Source: a virus. From it: a stretch of 24,113 nucleotides of DNA. Below, one piece after another: positions 12,755-20,338 of this stretch. The notes beneath the pieces were generated by a model, which saw nothing but the letters and a program-made list of their open reading frames with translations, was not told the DNA's origin and did not search any database. Position 1 is the first letter of the stretch. Each line of letters begins with the position of its first letter. The translations under genes and the position numbers were made by a program. The stretch lies in the IMG/VR virus record IMGVR_UViG_3300036985_004800, positions 1 through 24,113 of that record; one strand, 5' to 3'.

Positions 12755-13040
12755 CGTCGCCGCCTACGTTCATATCGTCTACGTCTAAGAGAACACGCAA
12801 ACCGAGGTCGAGCGCCATGCGTGTCACCTCGGCAACGCTGGCGATCGGTTCGACGTAAAACTCTGGCTTGACCTGGGTTTCTGGCTGGGACCGCCGCAGG
12901 ATGCGCGCGACCAGCCGCTGCGTCCGAGGAGCGCGAAGCATCTCCACCACGTCGGTCGGGACGCGCACCTTCAGCTCGACCAGAGGAACGCTTGGTCCAT
13001 CCTGGTTTTTGTCGAGGCGGGGGCGTCCGGTGCGGGGCAT
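12747..13040 (-). CDS. Ribbon-helix-helix-like protein at the small-terminase position
   Basis: I start at 13040 (MPRTGRPRLDKNQDGPSVPL, 97 residues). The ATG at 13049 lies only 2 nt from the -10 box and would precede the transcript start. Neither ATG has a Shine-Dalgarno site, so a nearly leaderless mRNA is likely. VELKVRVPTDVVEML looks like the strand and first helix of a ribbon-helix-helix fold; SVAEVTRMALDLGLRVLL (about 72-89) looks like its second helix. They are separated by an atypical insert of about 35 residues with a basic segment (RTQRLVARILRRS). The gene overlaps terL by 8 bases. It may be an autoregulator of the packaging operon or an unusual small terminase subunit; the sequence does not decide. 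Confidence 0.6.
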   Translation of the reverse strand: MPRTGRPRLDKNQDGPSVPLVELKVRVPTDVVEMLRAPRTQRLVARILRRSQPETQVKPEFYVEPIASVAEVTRMALDLGLRVLLDVDDMNVGGDDA

Positions 13041-13051
13041 GGTTGTCATCT

Positions 13052-13079
13052 ATATTAGGGGGCGCTGCGGAGGGGTCAA
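13052..13079 (-). promoter_or_regulatory. Sigma-70-like promoter of the packaging operon
   Basis: On the minus strand TTGACC (13074-13079), a 16-base spacer and TAATAT (13052-13057) end 11 bases before the ATG at 13040. Transcription would start about 5 bases upstream of that ATG, giving a virtually leaderless mRNA. Confidence 0.55.
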
Positions 13080-13201
13080 GGTCGAGCGCTCAGGTTGAAG
13101 CCCCGCCCTGCCCTCGGGCTACTTTGTACCCCAAAATCAGGGGCGCCGCAACCGGGGCCGCAGCTTCGGTTAGGGTGAAAGCACCCCCCCTGGAGGTTCT
13201 C

Positions 13202-14119
13202 GTGATCGTCTACATGCCCGAGCGTGGCTACTCTCTTCTCTCGTCCAGTCCCACGAACTTTCCCGACATCCGGGTCGCGATTGCAACCGCCGCTGTGACG
13301 GCTGGGCAGATCGTGATCGTGGACGGCTCGGCTGATGGCGCTGTTCCCAAGGTCAGCCCGGCCGATTCGGATGCCCTCGGCACGTCCAACGGGCTTCTTT
13401 TCGTCGCCCTCACCGGGCAGGCCACCGTTGGCGGCTACCTGAAGATCGTTCCCGAGATGCGCCTGACCGCGCAGAACACCTCCGGCCTCGCGGTCGGCCA
13501 GCGGGTCTACCTCTCGGGCACTGCTGGCGGGTGGAGCGCGACCGTTGGCTTCATCGGCGTTGCCGTGGGTGTGGTCGAGGTCGTCTCGGCGACCGTCGGT
13601 GTTATCTACCTGTCGCCTGGAAGTGTCGTTGCTGTGGGCTCCGCCACCGCCATGGTTTCGGCCGGTGCCACGGTCGCGAACACTATTACTGAGACTTCGA
13701 CCTACGCGATGTCGCTTCCCGCGAGCACGCTCGCCGCTGGTACGCGCGTCCGCATTCGCTGGGCCATTCAAGCTACCGCGACCAATAGCACGGACACGTT
13801 GCTCGCTAAGCTGTACCTCGGGGCCACTGCGCTTTCGACTACGGCGAACCCTGACGTGGCTAACAACGATGGCGCGCAGGGTGAGTACGAGTTCACGGTT
13901 CGCGCCGCTCCTTCCGCCGCGTCTGCGATTGTGGGCGCTGGTTGGTCCGTCGGGCCCGCCGCTACGGGTGCCGGTACGTTTAAGCCGGAGTTCATCCCGG
14001 CGACCAACTTCGCGACGAATGGTGCCCTCACCATCGCGCTGAAGCTTACGTGGTCCGTTGCCAACGCGGGTAACATCGCGGCGGGCACCATGTTCAACGT
14101 GGATGTCATTCCCGCCTAA
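13202..14119 (+). CDS. Head decoration-like protein with C-terminal beta-sandwich
   Basis: I start at the GTG at 13202, with GGAGG 5 nt upstream; an ATG at 13214 is too far from it, and the longer reading from 12992 runs into the divergent promoter. The product is 305 residues. Residues 1-145 (AAVTAGQIVIVDGSADGAVP; a second repeat VGFIGVAVGVVEVVSATVGV) resemble small beta-rich capsid cement proteins. Residues 150-305 (TITETSTYAMSLPASTLAAG; RVRIRWAIQATATNSTDTLL; DVANNDGAQGEYEFTVRA) match a beta-sandwich module common in head fibre and decoration proteins of marine phages. It is very rich in Ala, Val and Thr. It is the first gene of the rightward operon, followed by a terminator. A hairpin, GGGTG/CACCC (13173-13186), precedes its ribosome-binding site. 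Confidence 0.65.
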   Translation: MIVYMPERGYSLLSSSPTNFPDIRVAIATAAVTAGQIVIVDGSADGAVPKVSPADSDALGTSNGLLFVALTGQATVGGYLKIVPEMRLTAQNTSGLAVGQRVYLSGTAGGWSATVGFIGVAVGVVEVVSATVGVIYLSPGSVVAVGSATAMVSAGATVANTITETSTYAMSLPASTLAAGTRVRIRWAIQATATNSTDTLLAKLYLGATALSTTANPDVANNDGAQGEYEFTVRAAPSAASAIVGAGWSVGPAATGAGTFKPEFIPATNFATNGALTIALKLTWSVANAGNIAAGTMFNVDVIPA

Positions 14120-14142
14120 AGCGTAGATTAGTCTTGTCGCTC

Positions 14143-14183
14143 AGAGCGCCTTTGGAGTAGCCTCCCAAGGGCGTCTCTTTTTT
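14143..14183 (+). terminator. Intrinsic terminator between the decoration and capsid genes
   Basis: AGAGCGCCTTTGGAG (from 14143) pairs imperfectly with CTCCCAAGGGCGTCTCT around TAGC, followed by a run of six T to 14183. It probably lets the capsid gene be expressed from its own promoter. Confidence 0.7.
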
Positions 14184-14194
14184 GGGGCCCACAG

Positions 14195-14223
14195 TTGCGT
14201 TCGGCCCACGCTTCAGATAGGCT
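14195..14223 (+). promoter_or_regulatory. Possible promoter of the capsid gene
   Basis: TTGCGT (14195-14200), a 17-base spacer and TAGGCT (14218-14223) lie just after the terminator. The -35 resembles TTGCGC at 4831 and TAGCGC at 16134. The -10 is weak. Confidence 0.35.
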
Positions 14224-14255
14224 AAGAGTGCGCCCAGAGGGTAGCCCCCGACGGT

Positions 14256-14300
14256 CCTCGGATGCGGTGCACAAGTTTCTAACTCCCCCTTCATCCGAGG
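14256..14300 (+). promoter_or_regulatory. 9-bp stem that includes the capsid gene ribosome-binding site
   Basis: CCTCGGATG (14256-14264) and CATCCGAGG (14292-14300) are exact complements with a 27-base loop. The right arm contains the GAGG ribosome-binding site of the capsid gene (ATG at 14307). Folding would hide the site; unfolding or a bound factor would expose it. It could be a translational switch or a co-transcriptional transient. Confidence 0.6.
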
Positions 14301-14306
14301 TTTATC

Positions 14307-15404
14307 ATGGCTACTTCGTGGATTGACGACATCAATCTTACCCAGCTCCCGTACTTGAACAAGGAAGGTGTCATCACCTTCCGGCGCATGATGCCTCTGT
14401 TCGAGTACCTCTACGACGAGGTCAAGTCGATTCCTGATCAGGGCCTGAGCTACAAGGAGCCGTTGCTCTACCGTAGCGCCGGTTCTTCGACCGGTCTCTA
14501 CAGCGGCGACGAAGTCCTGAACATTGTTCGTCACAACGTCGTGAAGAACATCAACGTCGATACTCACCGTGTCATGCTCCAGTCCGGTTCCATCACCGGT
14601 AAGGAACTTGCCAAGGTCAAGGGTATGGCTGCCAACCTCGTTGGTATCCAGTTCACCAAGAAGTACCCCGAGTTGATGACCAAGGACTACATGCAGGCGC
14701 GGCACAAGTACGCCCTGATGGGTTCCGTGCCCTCGGGTTCGAGCGTGAAGCTGGCCGATCTTCAGGGCTTCATGACCCTGAATGGCGAGATCAGCGTGAC
14801 CGAGCGCATCACCGGTATCTCGAATGGTCTCATCGACTTCGTGGCTCCCGCCTCGCAGACCGACACCGTTCAGTCTCTGGCCAAGAGCACCACGTACAAC
14901 TACGTGAACCAGTACGCCCACTCGTCCGGGTTCACTGGCGACTCGTACTCCCAGCTCAACGCCCTGGTCATGCTGTGCAAGGCTCGTGACGTGGAGAGCT
15001 TCGGCATCCCGACCCGCCTGTTCATGGACACGGGCTCGTTTGGCAAGGCCAAGGAGTACATCCGCAACCGCGCCACGATCTACAAGGAAGCTGGCGGCAA
15101 GGGCGTCTCCGATGAGACTTCCATCTCCGGCGCCTCGATGTTCTTCCCCTTCTTCGAAGGCTGCGAACTCGCCTACACCGAGGACATCGACGTTACTGCC
15201 TTCTCTACGAACGCGCAGTACGGTTTGACCTACATCATCAACCCCAACACCCTCAAGCGCATCGAGTGCGAGAAGGGCAAGTGGGGCCCGATGGTGCAGT
15301 CGGACGCTCGTCAGGAAGTCTGGTTCAGCACCTTCGTGGAGCAGGAGCAGCACTTCATCAACAACCTCCAGGCGAACGGCGCGCTCACTGGAACGAATCT
15401 CTGA
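14307..15404 (+). CDS. Major capsid protein (putative)
   Basis: The 365-residue product is of coat-protein size, with an N-terminal helix region (FRRMMPLFEYLYDEVKSIPD), an extended-loop-like stretch rich in Gly/Ser, a long middle helix (SYSQLNALVMLCKARDVESF) and a C-terminal beta/alpha domain ending FINNLQANGALTGTNL. Codon use is strongly biased to C-ending codons, unlike the tail genes, as expected of the most abundant virion protein. It is flanked on both sides by decoration-like genes, has its own terminator and promoter signals, and its ribosome-binding site is in a stem. An HK97 fold is inferred, not shown. The scaffold and portal partners lie on the opposite strand. It could be another abundant structural protein, but no better capsid candidate exists in the window. 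Confidence 0.72.
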   Translation: MATSWIDDINLTQLPYLNKEGVITFRRMMPLFEYLYDEVKSIPDQGLSYKEPLLYRSAGSSTGLYSGDEVLNIVRHNVVKNINVDTHRVMLQSGSITGKELAKVKGMAANLVGIQFTKKYPELMTKDYMQARHKYALMGSVPSGSSVKLADLQGFMTLNGEISVTERITGISNGLIDFVAPASQTDTVQSLAKSTTYNYVNQYAHSSGFTGDSYSQLNALVMLCKARDVESFGIPTRLFMDTGSFGKAKEYIRNRATIYKEAGGKGVSDETSISGASMFFPFFEGCELAYTEDIDVTAFSTNAQYGLTYIINPNTLKRIECEKGKWGPMVQSDARQEVWFSTFVEQEQHFINNLQANGALTGTNL

Positions 15405-15460
15405 TTCACGTTTAGTTTGAGCGTCCTTCAACTTAACCTTCTTCCTTCATAGGTGTCCTC

Positions 15461-16024
15461 ATGCAATCCATGGGTTTGATCTACTCCCAGACTGACACTA
15501 CTCCGAGCAAGCCGCTCGGCATGCGTGTCCGTCTGGTCCCTGGCGAGCTGTCTGCCGTCTACCTCGACGCCAACCCCACCCTCTCGAAGACCACTCTCGA
15601 AGCTGCCCTCCTGGGTGAGCACGAGTTGATGTACGTGAAGAACGACGAGGCCAGTACGGCTCTCGCGTACGGCGACTGCGTTGTCGTTGACGTGGCTGGA
15701 ACTGACCCGTTCAACGGCGTGCTCGCTGTCGTTGGCGGAACTACGGGCGTCTCCACTCCCGGTATCCTGGGCTTCGCGCTCGGCGCTATCGCGGCTGGTA
15801 GCTACGGCTGGATCGTGACCAAGGGTGTGACTTACGCTCGCGCGGATTCTACCTCCGCCAATCAGCAGGGCGCGTTCCTCACCACGTACAGCGTGGCGAC
15901 TGCGGGCTGCGTCAAGACTGGTACCCCGGCGACGGAAGAGGAAACTCTTTGCATGGCTGGCTACGGCGTCACGAGCGCGGCGGCTACCATTCAGGCGCGG
16001 TTCCTCATTCGCTGTAATCTGTGA
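15461..16024 (+). CDS. Second head decoration-like protein
   Basis: The 187-residue product begins MQSMGLIYSQTDTTPSKPLG. AGGTG lies 5 nt before the ATG. It is beta-rich with repeated Gly/Val/Ala strands (GDCVVVDVAGTDPFNGVLAV; GSYGWIVTKGVTYARADSTS) and two Cys near the end. Such proteins are usually capsid cement proteins or head fibre bases and commonly sit directly after the capsid gene. Codon use is as biased as that of the capsid gene, suggesting high expression. It is followed by three hairpins that end the transcript, so the capsid gene and this gene form a separate high-expression unit. Its exact position on the head is unknown. Confidence 0.65.
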   Translation: MQSMGLIYSQTDTTPSKPLGMRVRLVPGELSAVYLDANPTLSKTTLEAALLGEHELMYVKNDEASTALAYGDCVVVDVAGTDPFNGVLAVVGGTTGVSTPGILGFALGAIAAGSYGWIVTKGVTYARADSTSANQQGAFLTTYSVATAGCVKTGTPATEEETLCMAGYGVTSAAATIQARFLIRCNL

Positions 16025-16032
16025 TGTAGCGT

Positions 16033-16056
16033 GAAGCGGGGGTTCGCCCCCGCTTC
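16033..16056 (+). terminator. UUCG-capped 10-bp hairpin after the decoration gene
   Basis: GAAGCGGGGG (16033-16042), loop TTCG, CCCCCGCTTC (16047-16056). There is no T-run, so it may protect the 3' end of the capsid mRNA or act jointly with the next terminator. Confidence 0.65.
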
Positions 16057-16066
16057 AACCATGGCT

Positions 16067-16123
16067 AAGGGGCTCCCGCAAGGGGGCCCCTTTTTCGTGC
16101 CCGCCTCGTGGGCGGGGTATTTT
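16067..16123 (+). terminator. Intrinsic terminator with T5, then a second stem
   Basis: AAGGGGCTCC pairs with the GGGGGCCCCTT arm, followed by TTTTT (to 16095). A further stem, CCCGCC/GGCGGG (16100-16105/16111-16116), is followed by TATTTT. The tandem arrangement implies tight isolation of the capsid unit from the tail genes. Confidence 0.8.
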
Positions 16124-16133
16124 GGTACACAAA

Positions 16134-16162
16134 TAGCGCGCGGGGTCCGCCTGGGCTATAGT
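16134..16162 (+). promoter_or_regulatory. Sigma-70-like promoter of the tail genes
   Basis: TAGCGC (16134-16139), a 17-base spacer and TATAGT (16157-16162) lie directly after the terminators and 46 bases before the adaptor gene. The layout matches the TTGCGC-17-TATAAA promoter at 4831. Confidence 0.5.
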
Positions 16163-16207
16163 CCCCTGACGTTGAAGCGCGTCTGAAGCGCATCCGGAGC
16201 GCCCCCC

Positions 16208-17752
16208 ATGGACATGACCTACGCCACCCTGGCCGAGACCGTGAAGGCCCGTCGCTCGTGGCGCTCGACCGGCGCCGCCTTCGACACGAACGTCCGGCGC
16301 TCTGCGGCGCTGGCGCTCATGGAGATGTCGTCCCTTATTGAAGGGTCGCTTGCCGAGGACATGTTCCACACGCGCACGTTGCGTACTTACCGCGGCACCG
16401 ACGTAGGCGTGTCGTCTACGGTGGCCGCCACTTCTGACCGGCTTGTGCTGGAGATTCTGTCGAATACCGGAGCGCCGCTTACGCCCGGCGAGTGGCACCC
16501 GCAGGTAGATGGTACGTGGGACGCCATCATGTGGCTGGAGATTCAAGTCTCTATCTCGAACCCGGATGGTTCGACGTACACGGAGTACGAGCGGCGCCAG
16601 AGTCTGGAGTGGTGGTCTCAAGACGTATCTTCAGTCACGCGATATTACGTAACCATTGACCGGCCCTGGCGTAATACTTCGGATACGCTTCTCGCCTATC
16701 GTCTATATCAGCCGCACTTCTACATGCCCTCCGTCTACACCGGCTTGAAGCATCCTTCGGCTGGGAAGATTTGGAACCCCGGCCTGTACTACATGAACGA
16801 GATTAGCTACGCAGACGCGGACCAACTGCGCCTCCTGGCTTCTCCCTACGATGTGACTGGCCCCGTTCAGATGATCTGGAAGGACAGGTACTACACGGAA
16901 CAGGCGTTCCATACTGCGCCCACGGTCGCCATAGCGTACGAAGGGCTGCCGCCCATTCCGTGGGTCGGTCCAGTACAGGAAGGTGTGTTCACCTTCTACG
17001 CGACTGTGGTTTGGGGGCGTACGTCCTCGGAGTATCAGGACGCGAACAACCTGATTCGTGACCCCATCTTCGAATCCGCGCCCTCTCCTGTGAGCGCCGC
17101 GTTCTCGCATGTTACGAACGCGGGGCTTGCCGTGCGAATCACGGTTCCCAACCCGGATGAAATCCGCGGGTTCAGCGTAGCGGGCACGCTGCGCTACGGA
17201 CACTCCGGCCGCCGAGTGCGTATTTACGCGGCACGCAGTAGCATTCGTACGGCCGGTGCAGGAACTTACAACAACGTAGAAGCGGATAACATCCCCTACT
17301 TGATTGCCGAGATTGACCCTTATGACCAGACGCCGACTTCCACGTATACGTGGGACGGGTCCGCATTCCCCGAAGTCACGCGCCGGCTGCCGTTCCACAA
17401 CACGACGCAAGTCGGGTACCGCATGTATCCGATGCCGGACTACGAGTACATCCTCGACGCGCGAGTGAAGTGCGCCCCAGCCGAGCTGGCTGGCCCCGGC
17501 GACGTGGTCCCGGTCCACGAGCTGGGTATGCCGATGTTCCTGCGTCTCTTCGAGTCCGAGCTGTGCCGCTTTGACGGCGGGGACTTGGCGACCTCAACGG
17601 CGCTTCGGCAGGAAGCTCTTGCCATGGCGGGCCGCATTCGTGGGCAGCTCGCGGGCCTCCAGGTTATCATGCCTGCGTCGTACTCCATCGGGCGCAACAA
17701 GCGCGCTCCGTTCGCCAGCTTCCCGATCAACGCCACCCGCGGCATTACTTAA
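16208..17752 (+). CDS. Head-tail adaptor-like protein with large inserted beta domains
   Basis: GGAG lies 9 nt before the ATG. Residues 1-50 are helical (TYATLAETVKARRSWRSTGA; ALMEMSSLIEGSLAEDMF), followed by beta-rich regions. At about 285-345 there is a fibronectin-like segment (SPVSAAFSHVTNAGLAVRIT to GFSVAGTLRYGHSGRRVRIY). At the C-terminus the pattern YPMPDYEYILDARVKCAPAE, then VPVHELGMPMFLRLFESELC and a helix (TSTALRQEALAMAGRIRGQL) strongly recalls podoviral adaptors such as T7 gp11-type proteins, which ring the portal. Those are usually about 200 residues; this one is 514 because of the middle domains. It would link portal and nozzle. A 7-bp hairpin, TCAGGCG/CGCCTGA (17754-17783), separates it from the next gene. 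Confidence 0.65.
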   Translation: MDMTYATLAETVKARRSWRSTGAAFDTNVRRSAALALMEMSSLIEGSLAEDMFHTRTLRTYRGTDVGVSSTVAATSDRLVLEILSNTGAPLTPGEWHPQVDGTWDAIMWLEIQVSISNPDGSTYTEYERRQSLEWWSQDVSSVTRYYVTIDRPWRNTSDTLLAYRLYQPHFYMPSVYTGLKHPSAGKIWNPGLYYMNEISYADADQLRLLASPYDVTGPVQMIWKDRYYTEQAFHTAPTVAIAYEGLPPIPWVGPVQEGVFTFYATVVWGRTSSEYQDANNLIRDPIFESAPSPVSAAFSHVTNAGLAVRITVPNPDEIRGFSVAGTLRYGHSGRRVRIYAARSSIRTAGAGTYNNVEADNIPYLIAEIDPYDQTPTSTYTWDGSAFPEVTRRLPFHNTTQVGYRMYPMPDYEYILDARVKCAPAELAGPGDVVPVHELGMPMFLRLFESELCRFDGGDLATSTALRQEALAMAGRIRGQLAGLQVIMPASYSIGRNKRAPFASFPINATRGIT

Positions 17753-17799
17753 TTCAGGCGTAAGCGGGACATTAAGCGCCTGAGACCAGAGGCTACACC

Positions 17800-18222
17800 A
17801 TGGCTAAGATTGAAACCTTCGAAACTCCCACCCTTGAGGGTGGTCCCAACATGGGCCCCGATGGAGATGCGGCAACCGTTCAGCGGTACATCTACACGCT
17901 CCACTACCCGCGGCCGAAGTGCGGGGATACGTGGATTCACTCTGAGACGAACGTGGAATGCCTCGTTCTCGGCGTGGGCCCGTCTGACAACAAGGGCTTG
18001 TCGCAGCTCGTGCTTCACGATATGGACCGCGGCACGCAGTTCACGAGCACGCACATCATGAGTGGCGGCATCTACTACCCCCAGGGCTCGAAGCTCGACC
18101 CCCGCTTCGGTAAGTACATCCCCAGCGGCTATGGTTTGGGCGCTAAGGGCCTCGAAGCGATTCCAGCTAAGGCTGAAGTGAAGTCCGAGGTTAAGGCTGA
18201 AGTTCCCGCTCCGAAGAAGTAA
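17800..18222 (+). CDS. 140-residue tail-module protein, unknown
   Basis: AGAGG lies 7 nt before the ATG. The first 110 residues look like a compact beta-rich domain (RYIYTLHYPRPKCGDTWIHS; ECLVLGVGPSDNKGLSQLVL), with His and Cys residues that do not form an obvious metal site. The C-terminus is a Lys/Ala/Glu/Val tail (AKAEVKSEVKAEVPAPKK) that is probably extended. It lies 9 bases before the nozzle gene, with the same transcript direction. Size and place suggest a small tail or stopper protein. No family is recognised. Confidence 0.7.
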   Translation: MAKIETFETPTLEGGPNMGPDGDAATVQRYIYTLHYPRPKCGDTWIHSETNVECLVLGVGPSDNKGLSQLVLHDMDRGTQFTSTHIMSGGIYYPQGSKLDPRFGKYIPSGYGLGAKGLEAIPAKAEVKSEVKAEVPAPKK

Positions 18223-18231
18223 GGACACACC

Positions 18232-20316
18232 ATGGCCGGCTCCGTAACACCGTTGCAGTTCATCGACCTCGGCCTCCCCATGGGCGAGTCGCAGGACTTG
18301 TTGTCTGCGGAGTCGGCCAGCCTTATCCAGAACATGGCGCCGCATAACGAGGGAGGGCTGCGGTCTATCTCGGGTCCGTGCTCTGTGGAGCCCGACCGGG
18401 GTAATGGTTACCCCAGCTTGGGGGAAGCGCACGGCGTCTTTCAGACGAACTTCTCCGGCGTGTATGACATGCTTCTATTTCGTATGGGGTCAAACCTGTA
18501 CGAGCACCGGGGCTGGACTCGAAGTTTCGTATCTTTAGTATCTGGGCTCACGGATGAGCGCCGGCCCGCGTGGCCGGACCAGTTCGCGCGCGTAGCGGAC
18601 ACTGTAGTTTGGATTAACGGCACTGACCGTGCGCGTCTCATCATGATGAATGGTCATGTCATTCCGCTTGGGTTCGACCGCGCCCCGTCGGCGCCCACGG
18701 TGGACGGCCCCGAGTCGCCCACGGAAGGAGACAAGCTCTACTTCTACCCCAACGCGTTCGGTGTGTCTTGGCCCGGCAGCATCGGTACGGCGGGCGAGGT
18801 ATTGAACGACAACGACGGGAAGTTGCTGTCCGGTGAGTGGACTGTCAAGCGGCAGCTTCAAGACGAAGTAGGCAACCGCTCTCCGTGGTCCGTAGCCAGT
18901 GCTGAAATCGGCATGGACGAAATCGTCGTTAAACCTTACCGCTTCACGTACATCGGTGGTTTCGTCTCAGACGACAATGCGTCCGGCATCGACATCTCTG
19001 ACGTGTACCGCCGCTTTGTCTACACGATGGACGACACTGGAACGGCGCACCACACGCGGACGAACATCGCGCGTACGGAGAACCAGCGGTACAAGGGAAA
19101 CACGCACAACTTTTGCGTGTCCTACGAGGGCTCCAGCATCAGCGTCGTGAGCGACGGGATGGCTGACGGCGCCCTGGGGCAGCCCGTTGTAGACGTGGAG
19201 CCGGTGCCCATCTTTCGGGTCATGTGTGTCCACGATGGTAGCTTGGTGGTCGCCAACACGCCCACGGATGCGTGTATGGTTATGCGCTCTGAAAGGGGGT
19301 ACGCCGGAACCCTTTTGACCTCTACGAAGACGCGGCTTCCGGACGTAGAGTGTACGGCGCTGCACTCGCATAATGGAAAGCTCTACGCGTTCGCGCAGTC
19401 GCAGATGTTCCTCATCACGGACAAAGGCCCCCTTCTAATCGATGGCAGTGTAGGCGCCGCCGGGCCCAACGTGGTTCAGTCGTTGGACGACGGGTCGATG
19501 GTGTGGCTCGGATACGACACGGTCTACCGGATGGTGGGCGACAACGTCACCGTTATCTCCGAAGCTATCGCTGAGTTCTTGGCGCTCGGCTTGAATAAAG
19601 CTCGAATGAAGATGGCCTCCTCGTGGGTGGACCCCACGAACGGAACATGTTACTGGGCACTTGCGGATGCGGGAGCAAAAAGAAATAGGTACGTCATTGG
19701 CTGGCATCGTAGCGCGGGCTGGAGCCGCCTGGACTACGGCGTAATCGGCCTCGCGGGTGTCTGTGTCTCAAACGGTAATAAGCCCCACATCTTCGCTGCG
19801 GCCACCTTGAACGACACCGGTTACGCCCTGGTTTTGAACCGGTCTTACATCGACTTTACCGTACCTCCCCGGAACGCAATCTATAGAACACGCTGGTTAC
19901 GCGTTGACCCGCTCATGCGCAAGAAGTTCACCTTTCGCGACGTTCATATCTCGTTCTTAGAAACGGGTAACTACCAGGTTACCGTAAATATTTATAGGGA
20001 CCAAATCGAGACACCCGCGATGACCGCGACGATGTACCTGTATGACTTGCCGTTCACCGGCACGGACAGCCCCATCAACGCGAGCTTGGCCGAGGTTGAC
20101 ACCTCGATTATCCGGAAGCCGCGCATTGCGACTCGCTGGCTTAGTGTCAATGGCCCCGGCCTTGAGGGCATCACCGACGTGCGGTGTGCTATGATTGAGG
20201 TCGTCGCCGCCTACCCCGCGAAGCTGCACCTCATGGGGCTCTCTGTCTCGTGGGCCTCTGGCGTCAGTGCGGGCGAATGGACCGGCCGCATCCCTACGGT
20301 TGACGCTACCAGCTAA
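18232..20316 (+). CDS. Tail nozzle/hub-like protein (podoviral beta-propeller type)
   Basis: The 694-residue product has AAGGA 7 nt before the ATG. The N-terminus (FIDLGLPMGESQDLLSAESA, then a stretch with IQNMAPHNEGGLRSISG) matches the usual opening of podoviral nozzle proteins, which state how a virion strand seats on the adaptor. Blade-like repeats follow: DMLLFRMGSNLYEHRGWTRS, RVADTVVWINGTDRARLIMM, KRQLQDEVGNRSPWSVASAE, HDGSLVVANTPTDACMVM, SHNGKLYAFAQSQMFLITDK, DDGSMVWLGYDTVYRMVGDN and KRNRYVIGWHRSAGWSRLDY. This resembles P22 gp10 and T7 gp12-type proteins that close the tail channel and bind fibres. The C-terminal 150 residues are a separate beta domain. It supports podovirus morphology. 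Confidence 0.7.
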   Translation: MAGSVTPLQFIDLGLPMGESQDLLSAESASLIQNMAPHNEGGLRSISGPCSVEPDRGNGYPSLGEAHGVFQTNFSGVYDMLLFRMGSNLYEHRGWTRSFVSLVSGLTDERRPAWPDQFARVADTVVWINGTDRARLIMMNGHVIPLGFDRAPSAPTVDGPESPTEGDKLYFYPNAFGVSWPGSIGTAGEVLNDNDGKLLSGEWTVKRQLQDEVGNRSPWSVASAEIGMDEIVVKPYRFTYIGGFVSDDNASGIDISDVYRRFVYTMDDTGTAHHTRTNIARTENQRYKGNTHNFCVSYEGSSISVVSDGMADGALGQPVVDVEPVPIFRVMCVHDGSLVVANTPTDACMVMRSERGYAGTLLTSTKTRLPDVECTALHSHNGKLYAFAQSQMFLITDKGPLLIDGSVGAAGPNVVQSLDDGSMVWLGYDTVYRMVGDNVTVISEAIAEFLALGLNKARMKMASSWVDPTNGTCYWALADAGAKRNRYVIGWHRSAGWSRLDYGVIGLAGVCVSNGNKPHIFAAATLNDTGYALVLNRSYIDFTVPPRNAIYRTRWLRVDPLMRKKFTFRDVHISFLETGNYQVTVNIYRDQIETPAMTATMYLYDLPFTGTDSPINASLAEVDTSIIRKPRIATRWLSVNGPGLEGITDVRCAMIEVVAAYPAKLHLMGLSVSWASGVSAGEWTGRIPTVDATS

Positions 20317-20338
20317 AACTTGAATTAAGGGTGACCCC

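Noticed and set aside
14106-15431. Leftward 441-codon ORF opposite the capsid gene
   Set aside because: It is a shadow of the strongly codon-biased capsid gene, with His/Val/Leu/Gly-rich antisense composition.
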